DNA from: Sphingomonas sp. PR090111-T3T-6A
Lineage (GTDB): Bacteria; Pseudomonadota; Alphaproteobacteria; Sphingomonadales; Sphingomonadaceae
Reading direction: 5' to 3'
Assembly: GCF_000383095.1 (NCBI RefSeq)
Contig: NZ_AORL01000019.1
Location: forward strand, 186,001-250,000
Length of the DNA stretch: 64,000 bases
Made by a program: the position numbers and the translations under genes. The notes below the pieces were generated by a model that was given only the letters and a program-made list of their open reading frames with translations, made no database searches and had not been told where the DNA came from. Positions 1 through 8,908 of this stretch are shown in pieces. Each line of letters opens with the position of its first letter. Position 1 is the stretch's first letter.

Positions 1-279
1 ATCGAGCTGGACCTGATCCGCCGCAAGGTGCGTGTGGAGGGCGAGCCGGTGCGGCTGCTCCACATGGAGTTCCGCCTGCTCGAATTCCTCGCCCGCAATG
101 CCGGCGACGTGATGAGCCGGCGGATCATCTTCGAGCAGGTGTGGGGCTATTATTTCGATCCCGGCGCGAATCTCATCAACGTCCATATTGGCCGCCTGCG
201 CAAGAAGCTCGATCGCCCGGACAAGCCCTCCGCCATCGTCACCGTGAAGGGCGAGGGCTATCGGCTCGATGCTGTCTGA
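1..279 (+). CDS. OmpR/PhoB-type response regulator, C-terminal part only
   Basis: The gene enters from outside the window, so only the last 92 residues are visible, and they are open from base 1. They form a winged-helix trans_reg_C domain: the segment around MEFRLLEFLARNAG, the recognition-helix region ending in VHIGRLRKKLD, and the terminal wing ending in VKGEGYRLDAV are typical of the OmpR/PhoB family. The phosphoacceptor receiver domain lies upstream of the window. The stop overlaps the start of the following kinase by 11 bases, so the pair is translationally coupled. It probably controls the RND efflux operon just downstream. Confidence 0.93.
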   Translation: MELDLIRRKVRVEGEPVRLLHMEFRLLEFLARNAGDVMSRRIIFEQVWGYYFDPGANLINVHIGRLRKKLDRPDKPSAIVTVKGEGYRLDAV

Positions 280-1624
280 CCGGCTGCGCTTCCGGGATAT
301 CCGCAACACCAGCACCTTTCGGCTGACGCTGCTGCTGGGGCTGGTGGCGGCGATCGGCGTGGTGGCGCTGCTCGGGCTGATCTACGGCCTCTCCGCCCGC
401 GAGCTGGATGCCCGCAGCGATCGCATCCTGCGCGCCGAGGCCGCACGGCTGGAGGGAACGCCGCGCGATCAGCTGCCCGATCGCATCCGGGCGGCGATCC
501 GGCACAGCGTGAGCGGCCTCAACTATTACGGCCTGCTCGATCCCGCGGGGCGGCCGCTGGAGGGCAATCTCAGGGGCTCGTCTGGCTTCGTGCCGGGACA
601 TGTGCGCGAGATCGCCGGGCGGCCGGGGCGGCATGGCCCGGTCCGTCTGCTCGCCGAGCGGACCGCGGCGGGCGAGACGATCCTGATCGGCCGCGATATC
701 ACGCCTCTGGTGGACCTGCGCCGGCGCGTGTTCGAGGTGCTGACCTTCAGCGGCGTGGTGATCGCGCTGCTGATCCTGATCGCGGGCACGCTGCTGAGCT
801 TCGCGCCGCTGCGCCGTCTCGGGCGGCTTCAGCGCTCCGCCCACAGGATCGCGGCCGGCCATCTGGAGGAACGGATGCCCATCCTCGGGCGCGGCGACGA
901 ACTCGATCTGTTCGCCGGCACGGTCAACACGATGGTGGACGAGGTGGGCCGCGTCGTCTCGCAGGTGAAGGCCGTCACCGATGCGGTGGCGCATGATCTG
1001 CGCACGCCGCTCACCCGCGTGCGCGCCCAGCTCTACCGCGCCGGCCAGCAGCCGGACATCACGCCGGTGCTGGCGGGCAAGGTGGAGGCGGCGCTGGCCG
1101 ATCTCGACATGGTGCTGGAACGCTTCGCGGCGCTGCTGCGCATCTCCGAGCTGGAGACGGGGAGCCGTCGTGCCGGCTTCCGCGCCGTCGATCTGCCGGC
1201 CCTGGCGCGCACCGCGCTCGATCTCTACGAGCCGCTGGCCGAGGAGCGTGGGATCGCGATGACGCTGGAGGCGGCCGATGGCGCGCAGGTGTTCGGCGAC
1301 GACAAGCTGCTGTTCGAGGCGGTCGGCAACCTCATCGACAATGCCATCAAGTTCGCGCCGGCCGGTGGCCATGTGGACGTCCGCGTCCTGCGGGCCGGGG
1401 ATGAGGTCTGGATCGAAATCAGGGACAATGGGCCGGGCATCCCGACCGATCAGCGCAAGGCCGTGCTGCGACGATTCCATCGTGGCGCGGGAAGTGAGGG
1501 GATCGAAGGCTCCGGTCTGGGCCTCAGTGTTGTCGTCGCGATCGCGCATCTTCATCAGTTTTCCTTGGAGTTCGATGACGCGAAACCCGGCTTGATTGCG
1601 CGGCTTGGCTGCTCAAGCCGCTGA
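269..1624 (+). CDS. Membrane sensor histidine kinase (HAMP, HisKA, HATPase)
   Basis: Sensor kinase partner of the preceding response regulator. Membrane segments lie at about residues 18-40 and 158-180 and enclose a small periplasmic sensor region with no recognised fold. A HAMP linker follows. The phosphoacceptor H-box reads AVAHDLRTPL, with the histidine near residue 242. The ATP-binding domain shows the N-box NLIDNAIKFAP, G1 motif RDNGPGIP and G2 motif GSGLGLSV, so it looks catalytically competent. At 451 residues it has the usual length for the class. It starts at ATG 269 inside the end of the regulator gene. The signal it senses cannot be read from sequence; the efflux operon 138 bases downstream suggests a toxic compound or envelope stress. 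Confidence 0.93.
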   Translation: MLSDRLRFRDIRNTSTFRLTLLLGLVAAIGVVALLGLIYGLSARELDARSDRILRAEAARLEGTPRDQLPDRIRAAIRHSVSGLNYYGLLDPAGRPLEGNLRGSSGFVPGHVREIAGRPGRHGPVRLLAERTAAGETILIGRDITPLVDLRRRVFEVLTFSGVVIALLILIAGTLLSFAPLRRLGRLQRSAHRIAAGHLEERMPILGRGDELDLFAGTVNTMVDEVGRVVSQVKAVTDAVAHDLRTPLTRVRAQLYRAGQQPDITPVLAGKVEAALADLDMVLERFAALLRISELETGSRRAGFRAVDLPALARTALDLYEPLAEERGIAMTLEAADGAQVFGDDKLLFEAVGNLIDNAIKFAPAGGHVDVRVLRAGDEVWIEIRDNGPGIPTDQRKAVLRRFHRGAGSEGIEGSGLGLSVVVAIAHLHQFSLEFDDAKPGLIARLGCSSR

Positions 1625-1637
1625 TTTTACGCGATAC

Positions 1638-1655
1638 AGTGAAAATCATTTCACT
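1638..1655. promoter_or_regulatory. Perfect 7-bp inverted repeat ahead of the RND operon
   Basis: The sequence is AGTGAAA, a 4-base centre ATCA, then TTTCACT. It lies 14 bases after the kinase stop and about 108 bases before the pump start, in the only space between the two-component genes and the efflux operon. A related palindrome at 8180-8193 flanks the other end of the operon. An operator is the likely role; the binding protein is unknown. Confidence 0.45.
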
Positions 1656-1762
1656 CGCCATTCCCGCCGCGGGGGGCGAATAGGCCTCCCGTCGGCGTTG
1701 CGGCGCGGCTCTTAACCCCGCCGTCACGCAGCGTCGGCACCCAGACATCCGCCGGGAAGTCC

Positions 1763-4700
1763 ATGCTTCAGCTCGTCAAGCTTGCGCTGAGCAAGCCGTA
1801 CACCTTTGTCGTGCTCGCGATCCTGATCCTGCTATCGGGCTCGATCGCGTGGGTGAAGACCCCGACGGATATCTTCCCGGACATCAAGATCCCGGTGATC
1901 GCCGCCGTGTGGACCTATCGCGGCCTGCCGCCGCAGGACATGTCCGGCCGCGTCGTCTATTATTACGAGCGGCAGCTCTCCACGACGGTCAACGACATCG
2001 ACCATATCGAGAGCCAGTCGCTGAACGGCATCGGCATCGTGAAGATCTTCTTCCGCCCCGGCGTCGACATCCGCACCGCGACCGCGCAGGTGACGTCCGT
2101 CTCGCAAACGGTGCTGAAGCAGATGCCGCCGGGCATCACGCCGCCGCTGATCCTGAACTACAACGCCTCGACCGTGCCGATCCTTCAGCTCGCGCTGTCC
2201 TCGAAGGACCTGTCGGAGCAGAAAATCTTCGATCTCGGGCAGAACTTCATCCGCCCGTCGCTCGCCTCGGTGCAGGGCGCCGCCATCCCGTCGCCTTATG
2301 GCGGCAAGGAGCGCCAGATCCAGATCGATCTGAACCCGGCCGCCCTTCAGGCCCGCAAGCTGTCTGCCACTGATGTCGGCCTGGCGCTCGCCGCGCAGAA
2401 CCAGATCGTCCCGGCGGGCACCACCAAGATCGGCCAGTACGAGTACAACGTCCGCCTCAACAACAGCCCTGAGGTGGTGGACGACCTCAACAACCTGCCG
2501 ATCAGGACGGTGGACGACACCACCGTTTATATGCGCGACGTCGCCCATGTCCGCGACGGCTCGCCGCCGCAACGCAACGAGGTGCGCGTTGATGGCGGCC
2601 GCGCCGTGCTGATGACGGTGCTGAAGTCGGGCTCGGCCTCCACCATCGCGATCGTCGATCAGGTGAAGGCGCTGCTGCCCAAGCTCAAGGAAACGTTGCC
2701 GCCGAGCCTCCATGTCCAGCCGCTATCGGACCAGTCGCTGTTCGTGAAGGCGGCGGTGTCGGGCGTGATCCGCGAGGGCGTGATCGCCGCCGCGCTCACC
2801 TCGCTGATGATCCTGCTGTTCCTCGGCTCGTGGCGCTCGACCGTCATCATCGCCGCCTCGATCCCGCTGGCCATCCTCGCGGCGGTGGCCGGGCTGTCGG
2901 TGGTAGGCGAGACACTCAACATCATGACGCTGGGCGGGCTCGCGCTCGCGGTCGGCATCCTCGTCGACGACGCGACCGTCACCATCGAGAACATCAACTG
3001 GCATCTGGAGCAGGGCAAGGCCGTCCGCCAGTCGATCCTCGACGGCGCGGAGCAGATCGTCCGCCCGGCCTTCGTCTCGCTGCTCTGCATCTGCATCGCC
3101 TTCGTGCCGATGTTCTTCCTGCCGGGCGTCGCGGGCTTCCTGTTCGCGCCGATGGCGAAGGCGGTGGTGTTCGCGATGATCGCGAGCTTCATCCTGTCGC
3201 GCACGCTGGTGCCGACGATGGGCAACTACCTGCTCCGCGACCATGCGACCGAGCACACCGCCGAGATCATGGCGAGTCATGACGCGATGGCGGGCCGCCC
3301 GAAGAGCCGCAATCCGTTCCGCCGCTTCCAGCAGGGCTTCGAGGTCCGCTTCGAGAAGGTGCGGGCTTATTATCTGGCGATCCTCGACTTCGCGCTGGCG
3401 CGGCGGCGGGCGTTCGTGCCGGCCTTCCTCGCCGTCGTGCTGTTGTCCTTCGCGTTGATCCCGCTGCTGGGGCGCAACTTCTTCCCGACCGTCGATTCCG
3501 GCCAGATCAATCTCCACGTCCGCGCGCCGGTTGGCACCCGGATCGAGGAGACGGCGGCGTTGTTCGATCATATCGAGGATCGCATCCGCGGCACGATCCC
3601 GGCGGACGAGCTGGGCTCGATCGTCGACAATATCGGCCTGCCGGTGTCGGGCATCAACCGGGCCTATTCCAACACCGGCGGCGTCGGCCCGCAGGACGGC
3701 GACATCCTCATCACGCTGACCAAGGATCACCATCCGACCGCCGGCTATGTGAGGGCGCTGCGCAAGGCGCTGCCGGATGCCTTCCCCGGATCGACCTTCT
3801 CCTTCCTGCCCGCCGACATCATCAGCCAGATCCTGAACTTCGGCGCGCCGGCGCCGGTCGACGTGATGGTCACGGGGCCGAACGTGAAGGCCAACGAGGC
3901 CTATGCCCATGAGCTGGTCGAGAAGATGGGCCATGTCGCGGGCATCGCCGACGTCCGCCTCCAGCAGGCGAGCGACTATCCCGAGCTGGCCTTCGATGTG
4001 GACCGCACGCAGGCCGACCGGCTCGGCATCACCGAGAACGACGTGACGCACAGCCTTGCGGTCAACCTCGCGGGCAGCTTCCAGATCGCCCCGGCCTTCT
4101 GGCTGAACCCGAAGAACGGCGTCTCCTACCCGATCGTCGTCCAGACCCCGCAATATCGCACCGACACGATGGCGGCGATGAACAACATCCCCGTCACCGG
4201 CTCCAAGCCGGGCGATTTCCAGGTGCTGGGCGCGCTGGGCACGATCCATCGCGAGCCGTCGCCGGCGGTGATCTCGCACTATGCGGTGCAGCCGGCTTAT
4301 GACGTCTACGCCGCGACGCAGGGCCGCGATCTGGGCGCGGTGGCGGGCGACATCCAGAAGATCCTCGACGCCACCAGGGGTGATCTCCCCAAGGGCGCGA
4401 CCGTCGCGCTCCACGGGCAGGTCGAGACGATGAACACCGCCTTCACCGGGCTGATCCTCGGCCTGCTCGGTGCAATCGTGCTGATCTACCTGCTGATCGT
4501 CGTGAACTTCCAGAGCTGGGTCGATCCGGCGGTGATCGTCTCGGCGCTCCCGGCGGCGCTGGCGGGGATCGTGTGGATGCTGTTCGCGACGCACACGCCG
4601 CTCTCGGTGCCGGCGCTGACGGGCGCGATCATGTGCATGGGCGTCGCCACCGCCAACTCGGTGCTGGTGGTGAGCTTCGCCCGCGAGCGGCTGGAGGCTG

Positions 4701-4990
4701 TCGGCGACGCGATGAAGGCGGCGGCCGAGGCGGGCGCCACCCGTTTCCGCCCGGTGCTGATGACCGCGCTCGCGATGATCATCGGCATGGCCCCGATGGC
4801 GCTCGGGCTGGGCGAGGGCGGCGAGCAGAACGCGCCGCTCGGCCGCGCAGTCATCGGCGGTCTGATCTGCGCCACCATCGCCACGCTCGTCTTCGTGCCC
4901 GTCGTCTTCTCGATCGCCCACCGCAAGCATCGTCCCGCCGACGAGCCCGCGGCCGGCATCGCTCCCGAAGGTTTGGTCTATGCAGAATGA
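1763..4990 (+). CDS. RND multidrug efflux inner-membrane pump subunit (HAE1-like)
   Basis: Proton-driven exporter of the AcrB type, 1075 residues, which is full length for the family. The N-terminal transmembrane helix is followed by the first large periplasmic porter domain, a block of six helices from about residue 340, and a second half with the same organisation. Transmembrane segment 4 carries the paired proton-relay aspartates in GILVDDATVTIEN (residues 402-403). The transmembrane-10 motif reads GVATANSVLVVSFARE, where Ala964 replaces the lysine that AcrB uses in its relay (AcrB GLSAKNAIL). The adaptor gene overlaps its last 11 bases, and an outer-membrane factor follows, so the tripartite complex is encoded together. 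The upstream two-component system is the likely regulator. Substrate range is not predictable here. Confidence 0.95.
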   Translation: MLQLVKLALSKPYTFVVLAILILLSGSIAWVKTPTDIFPDIKIPVIAAVWTYRGLPPQDMSGRVVYYYERQLSTTVNDIDHIESQSLNGIGIVKIFFRPGVDIRTATAQVTSVSQTVLKQMPPGITPPLILNYNASTVPILQLALSSKDLSEQKIFDLGQNFIRPSLASVQGAAIPSPYGGKERQIQIDLNPAALQARKLSATDVGLALAAQNQIVPAGTTKIGQYEYNVRLNNSPEVVDDLNNLPIRTVDDTTVYMRDVAHVRDGSPPQRNEVRVDGGRAVLMTVLKSGSASTIAIVDQVKALLPKLKETLPPSLHVQPLSDQSLFVKAAVSGVIREGVIAAALTSLMILLFLGSWRSTVIIAASIPLAILAAVAGLSVVGETLNIMTLGGLALAVGILVDDATVTIENINWHLEQGKAVRQSILDGAEQIVRPAFVSLLCICIAFVPMFFLPGVAGFLFAPMAKAVVFAMIASFILSRTLVPTMGNYLLRDHATEHTAEIMASHDAMAGRPKSRNPFRRFQQGFEVRFEKVRAYYLAILDFALARRRAFVPAFLAVVLLSFALIPLLGRNFFPTVDSGQINLHVRAPVGTRIEETAALFDHIEDRIRGTIPADELGSIVDNIGLPVSGINRAYSNTGGVGPQDGDILITLTKDHHPTAGYVRALRKALPDAFPGSTFSFLPADIISQILNFGAPAPVDVMVTGPNVKANEAYAHELVEKMGHVAGIADVRLQQASDYPELAFDVDRTQADRLGITENDVTHSLAVNLAGSFQIAPAFWLNPKNGVSYPIVVQTPQYRTDTMAAMNNIPVTGSKPGDFQVLGALGTIHREPSPAVISHYAVQPAYDVYAATQGRDLGAVAGDIQKILDATRGDLPKGATVALHGQVETMNTAFTGLILGLLGAIVLIYLLIVVNFQSWVDPAVIVSALPAALAGIVWMLFATHTPLSVPALTGAIMCMGVATANSVLVVSFARERLEAVGDAMKAAAEAGATRFRPVLMTALAMIIGMAPMALGLGEGGEQNAPLGRAVIGGLICATIATLVFVPVVFSIAHRKHRPADEPAAGIAPEGLVYAE

Positions 4991-6143
4991 AGCCGTTTCC
5001 CATGCCCCGGCCGCACCGCGGGGGTTGAAGATCACCGGCGTCGTGGCGGCCGTCGTCGCGGCGGGCGTGGTCGTGGCGGGCGTCGTCAGCCGGTCGAGCG
5101 ACGCGCATGAGGCGCAGCACTGGTCCGACGCGCGATCGGTGCCGACCGTCCATCTCGTCGCGGTGAAGACTTCGGCCGCGTCCGACGGGCTGACGCTGCC
5201 CGGCACGATGGAGGCATGGAACGCGGCGCGGCTCTATGCGCGCGTCGGCGGCTATGTGAAGGGCTGGTACAAGGATATCGGCGCCGACGTGCCCGCCGGC
5301 ACGCCGCTCGGCTCGATCGAGACGCCGGAGCTGGACCAGCAGATCGCGCAGGCCCGCGCCGCGCTCGCCAGCGCGCGCGCCGATGCCGCGCTTGCTAGGT
5401 CGACGGCGGCGCGGTGGAACGATCTGCTGGCGTCCGCCTCGGTCTCCAAGCAGGAAGCGGACGAGAAGAACGGCAATCTCGCCTCCAAGAATGCCGACGT
5501 TCAGGGCGCGGAGGCCAATCTCAACCGGCTGCTCGCGCAGAAGGCCTACGCTACCGTCCGTGCGCCCTTCGCCGGCGTGGTGACGGCGCGCAACGCGGAC
5601 ATCGGCGATCTCGTCGGGCCGGGCGCGAGCAACCAGCAGCCGATGTTCGCTGTCGCCGACGTGCACCGCATCCGCCTCTATGTGAACGTGCCGCAGGCCT
5701 ATTCCGCGGCGATGCGGCCGGGGCTGGGCGCGACGCTCGGCGTGCCCGACTATCCGGGACGCAGCTTCGACGCGCATGTGATCGGCACCTCGGGCGCGAT
5801 CGACAGCCGGACGGGCACCTTGCAGGTCCAACTCGTCGCGGAGAACCCCGGCGAGGTGCTCAAGCCCGGCGGCTATGCGCAGGTGAAGTTCGCGGTGCCG
5901 GGGCAGGCGGGGACGGTGACGATCCCGTCGAGCACGCTCGTCTTCCGCGCGGCCGGCACGCAGGTGGCGATGGTCGGGCCGGGTGATCGCATCCGTCTCC
6001 AGCCGGTGACGCTCGGCCGCGATCTGGGCGGCACGGTGGAGGTGGTGTCGGGCCTCGCGTCCGCTGCGCGTATCGTCGACAATCCGCCGGACTCGATCGC
6101 ACAAGGCGAGCTGGTCCGCGTCGGCGAGGGTGGCCGTGGCTAA
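4980..6143 (+). CDS. RND efflux periplasmic adaptor subunit (membrane fusion protein)
   Basis: Bridges the inner-membrane pump and the outer-membrane channel. A single N-terminal membrane anchor (about residues 15-37) is followed by the biotinyl-lipoyl-like half motif containing ARVGGYVKGWYKDIGADV. Next come an alpha-helical hairpin rich in Ala and Gln (about residues 115-180), the second lipoyl half RAPFAGVVTARNADIGDLV, and beta-barrel and membrane-proximal domains. The 387-residue length is normal. It overlaps the pump gene by 11 bases and the next gene by 14 bases. No lipobox is visible, so it is probably held by the N-terminal helix. Confidence 0.94.
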   Translation: MQNEAVSHAPAAPRGLKITGVVAAVVAAGVVVAGVVSRSSDAHEAQHWSDARSVPTVHLVAVKTSAASDGLTLPGTMEAWNAARLYARVGGYVKGWYKDIGADVPAGTPLGSIETPELDQQIAQARAALASARADAALARSTAARWNDLLASASVSKQEADEKNGNLASKNADVQGAEANLNRLLAQKAYATVRAPFAGVVTARNADIGDLVGPGASNQQPMFAVADVHRIRLYVNVPQAYSAAMRPGLGATLGVPDYPGRSFDAHVIGTSGAIDSRTGTLQVQLVAENPGEVLKPGGYAQVKFAVPGQAGTVTIPSSTLVFRAAGTQVAMVGPGDRIRLQPVTLGRDLGGTVEVVSGLASAARIVDNPPDSIAQGELVRVGEGGRG

Positions 6144-7602
6144 GCGTCGTCGCCTTGTCGCGGGGCTGATGCTGGCGGGCCTGGGGGGCTGCTCCTTCGC
6201 ACCGGCCTATCATCCGCCATCCGCCCCGGCACCCGTCGCCTACAAGGAGCAGGGGCCGTGGGCGCCCGCCGAACCCGCCAGCCTCTCGGCCGCAGGCGAC
6301 TGGTGGACGCTGTTCGGCGATGCCACGCTCGACGGCCTCGAACAGCGCATCGGCACCGGCAACCCGACGCTGGCCGGCGCGCTCGGCCGCTATGACGAGG
6401 CGAGCGCCTATCTGCGCGAGGCGCGGGCGGGGCTCTTCCCCCATATCGGCCTCGACGCGGACATCACGCGCAACCGCCAGTCCGACAACCGCCCGTTGCG
6501 CGGCTCCAACCAGCCGGATCTCTATCCCGCCGACACGGTGGGCGGCGAGGCGGGCTATGAACTCGATCTGTGGGGCCGGGTGCGCAACTCCGTCGCCGCC
6601 GGGCGCGCCGAGGCCGAGGCGAGCGCCGACGATCTCGCCGCCATCCGCCTCAGCCTTCAGGGGCAGCTCGCCTCCGGCTATATCGCGCTGCGTGGCTATG
6701 ATCGGCAGATCGGCCTGCTTTCCGCCACCGTCGATGCCTATGCCAAGGCCGATGCAATGACGCGCCGCCGCTTCGCGGGCGGCATCGCGACGGGCATCGA
6801 GACGGGCCAGTCGGGCGCCCAGCTCGCCGAGGCGCAGGCCCAGCTCGCCGACCTGCGCAACGCCCGCGCGCTGACCGAGCATGCCATCGCCAGCCTCGTC
6901 GGCACGCCCGCGTCGGACTTCTCGATCAAGGCTGCGTCGACCAGCCTGACCTTGCCGCAGATTCCAGCCGGCCTGCCCTCGACGCTGCTCCAGCGCCGGC
7001 CCGACGTCGCCGCCGCCGAGCGCCGCATGTATGCCGCCAACCGCGAGATCGGCGTAGCGCGGGCGGCCTTCTTCCCCTCCATCTCGCTGAGCGGGCAGGG
7101 AGGCTTCCAGAACACCGGCCTGCCGGGGCTGTTCACCGCCCCCAACATCTTCTGGTCGGTCGGGCCGAGCGCGGTGCTCAACCTGTTCGACGGCGGCCGC
7201 CGTCGCGCGCAGGTCGCCGTCGCGCGGGCCAACTGGACGCAGGCCACGGCGGACTATCGCGGTCATGTCCTGAAGGCGTTTCAGGATGTCGAGGACGGTC
7301 TCTCCCAGCTCCACCATCTGGGCGACGAGGCGGTGGCCGAGGATCAGGCCGTGACCCAGGCCGCGCAGGCCGAGCGGCTGTCGCTCAACCGCTATGTGAA
7401 GGGCGCGGTCGACTATCTCGACGTCGTGACCGCGCAGACCACGGCGCTGCGCACCCGCCGTCAGGCGATCCAGCTCGAGACGCTCCGCCTTCAGGCGAGC
7501 GTCGGCCTCGTCAAGGCGCTGGGTGGCGGCTGGCAGGGCGGTGCCCAGACCGCCGGCACGCAGACATCCCCTTCCCGCACGACCCTTTCGACAGGAGCAT
7601 GA
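6130..7602 (+). CDS. RND outer-membrane efflux lipoprotein (NodT/OprM family)
   Basis: TolC-type trimeric outer-membrane channel and third component of the complex. The chosen start is GTG 6130, overlapping the adaptor gene; GTG 6136 is an alternative that leaves the signal peptide intact. A basic N-terminus and hydrophobic stretch end in the lipobox LGGC, so the mature protein is probably lipidated at that cysteine. Two OEP repeats follow, with the family signature LQRRPDVAAAERRMYAANREIGVARAAFFPSI split across the junction region (shown here only to its typical RRPDV...AAFFP pattern). Length of 490 residues is normal. The last four bases overlap the next small gene. Confidence 0.93.
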   Translation: MAVAKRRRLVAGLMLAGLGGCSFAPAYHPPSAPAPVAYKEQGPWAPAEPASLSAAGDWWTLFGDATLDGLEQRIGTGNPTLAGALGRYDEASAYLREARAGLFPHIGLDADITRNRQSDNRPLRGSNQPDLYPADTVGGEAGYELDLWGRVRNSVAAGRAEAEASADDLAAIRLSLQGQLASGYIALRGYDRQIGLLSATVDAYAKADAMTRRRFAGGIATGIETGQSGAQLAEAQAQLADLRNARALTEHAIASLVGTPASDFSIKAASTSLTLPQIPAGLPSTLLQRRPDVAAAERRMYAANREIGVARAAFFPSISLSGQGGFQNTGLPGLFTAPNIFWSVGPSAVLNLFDGGRRRAQVAVARANWTQATADYRGHVLKAFQDVEDGLSQLHHLGDEAVAEDQAVTQAAQAERLSLNRYVKGAVDYLDVVTAQTTALRTRRQAIQLETLRLQASVGLVKALGGGWQGGAQTAGTQTSPSRTTLSTGA

Positions 7603-7991
7603 CGATGCCGAACCCCTCCGCCCTGCTGGGCCTCGCCTGCGCGCTCGCCTGCTCGTCGGTGGCGGTTGCGCACGTCCCCGTGCCCGGCTTCGGGGAATTG
7701 GAGGGCGGCTATGCGAAAAGCGGCGGGACGGGTGAGGCCCAGCGCCGCCTTGCCGAAGCGATCCCGGTGGGTATGGGCGTCGGCGACGCGCAGGCGATGC
7801 TTGTCGGTGCCGGCGCCACATGCCGGAGCGAGCATCGCGCGCCTGATGTGCGGCACTGCCTCTTCCACCAATATTCGCTGGCGGATGGCGCGGCGGATGA
7901 CATTCGCTGGGCGGTCCGCCTCGATGCTCCGGGTGGCCGTGTACGGACGGTCTCGGTCGATCGTTCCGTCGACCGGCATGGTCCGAACTGA
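7599..7991 (+). CDS. Small exported protein of unknown function, coupled to the efflux operon
   Basis: I do not recognise the family. The 130-residue product begins with a clear Sec signal peptide (hydrophobic run LLGLACALACSSVAVA, probable cleavage after AVA-H). The mature part has a motif resembling small envelope lipoproteins, IPVGMGVGDAQAMLVGAGATC, and a second cysteine in VRHCLFHQ, so one disulfide is possible. The start overlaps the outer-membrane factor stop as ATGA, which implies translational coupling and a role at the efflux complex or in the periplasm. ATG 7605 is an alternative start. A hairpin follows the stop by about 30 bases. Confidence 0.72.
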   Translation: MTMPNPSALLGLACALACSSVAVAHVPVPGFGELEGGYAKSGGTGEAQRRLAEAIPVGMGVGDAQAMLVGAGATCRSEHRAPDVRHCLFHQYSLADGAADDIRWAVRLDAPGGRVRTVSVDRSVDRHGPN

Positions 7992-8022
7992 CCCGGACGC
8001 CGATATTCGCCGTGAGTTTCGC

Positions 8023-8048
8023 CACCACCGGTCCAGGGACCGGCGGTG
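8023..8048 (+). terminator. Hairpin downstream of the efflux operon
   Basis: CACCACCGGTCC and GGACCGGCGGTG pair as 12-base arms with one mismatch around a 2-base centre, starting 32 bases after the stop of the small exported protein. There is no T-run after it, so termination is inferred from position and stability only. Confidence 0.45.
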
Positions 8049-8179
8049 ACGAGACCTCGCCGATGAGCGGATCGGCGACCCAGCATATGGGGCCGAACGC
8101 ACGGGGAATGGCGGGGTTAAGGCCATGCCGGCGTCCGTTCGGCCCGCTGATGATGCGGTCATGGCGTTGGGCTGGCTAA

Positions 8180-8193
8180 TGAAATGAATTTCA
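8180..8193. promoter_or_regulatory. Palindrome resembling the pre-efflux repeat
   Basis: TGAAAT, centre GA, ATTTCA. The surrounding 17 bases match the site near 1640 at 14 positions, including the shared flank ATTTCACTC. It lies about 190 bases before the GNAT gene. It could be a second binding site for the same regulator. Confidence 0.35.
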
Positions 8194-8383
8194 CTCCCCT
8201 CGCCACGAAGTCGTACCGTGTCGACGGGGACATATTCGGCCATCCGGCATTAACATTCGTCTGGTGCAGGCAGGGACGAGGCGGGATGGCGGGGAAGATG
8301 CACGGGATTTCCGGATCGGTTCATCCTGCGGCAGACTGCGGCGCTCCTCGCGGGCGCCGCGTGCCGTTGCCGGTGGCATCGCA

Positions 8384-8905
8384 ATGATCTTTGCCGAGAG
8401 CATCGCGCTGGGGCCGATTCTGCCGGTCGACCTGCCGACCCTGTTTCAGTGGGCGGACAACCCGGACACGGCCCAGTTCAACGAGCCTTATCATCCGCCC
8501 AACTGGCAGCGGCAGGAGGCATTCTGGCTCAATACAGAGGAGGATCGCAGCCGCGTCTTCTTCGCCATACGATCGCGGGAGACGACCGACATCGTCGGTT
8601 ATGTGCAGATCATGCAGATCCACGCGATCCATCGATCCGCGGTTCTCGGCGTCCTGATCGGCCATCCTCGCGATCGCGGAAAGGGCAAGGGGCGCGAGGC
8701 GCTGGGGCTGGCCGTCCGCTATTGCTGGAGCCATCTCAATCTCAGCCGGCTGGCGCTGAGCGTCTTCGCCGGCAATGATCGCGCCCTGGGGCTCTATAAG
8801 GCGCTCGGCTTTCGGGAAGAGGGCCGGTTGCACCACGCCTATTTCATCGATGGACGGTGGACCGACGTGATCCTGATGGGATTGCTCCGCCCCGATCGCG
8901 CGTAA
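8384..8905 (+). CDS. GNAT family N-acetyltransferase
   Basis: Acetyl-CoA-dependent acetyltransferase of the RimJ/RimL-like group, 173 residues. The acetyl-CoA loop motif A is visible as LGVLIGHPRDRGKGKGREAL (residues about 85-104). The C-terminal motif B region follows as FAGNDRALGLYKALGFREEG, with the conserved N and Y. The start at ATG 8384 gives a normal N-terminal strand (IFAESIALGPILPVDLPTL); the 40 in-frame residues further upstream are low-complexity arginine-rich sequence and were excluded. The acceptor substrate cannot be told. It converges on the next gene with a 3-base gap. Confidence 0.9.
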   Translation: MIFAESIALGPILPVDLPTLFQWADNPDTAQFNEPYHPPNWQRQEAFWLNTEEDRSRVFFAIRSRETTDIVGYVQIMQIHAIHRSAVLGVLIGHPRDRGKGKGREALGLAVRYCWSHLNLSRLALSVFAGNDRALGLYKALGFREEGRLHHAYFIDGRWTDVILMGLLRPDRA

Positions 8906-8908
8906 CGA

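Larger units (their letters stand above)
7992..8383. other. Gap between efflux operon and GNAT gene
   Basis: No convincing gene is seen in these 392 bases. The stretch holds the hairpin at 8023-8048 and the short palindrome at 8180-8193. Open frames here have no ribosome-binding site or protein-like composition. Confidence 0.6.

Noticed and set aside
7992-8383. Possible small genes between the efflux operon and the GNAT gene
   Set aside because: Frames overlap each other, lack ribosome-binding sites and encode arginine-rich products.
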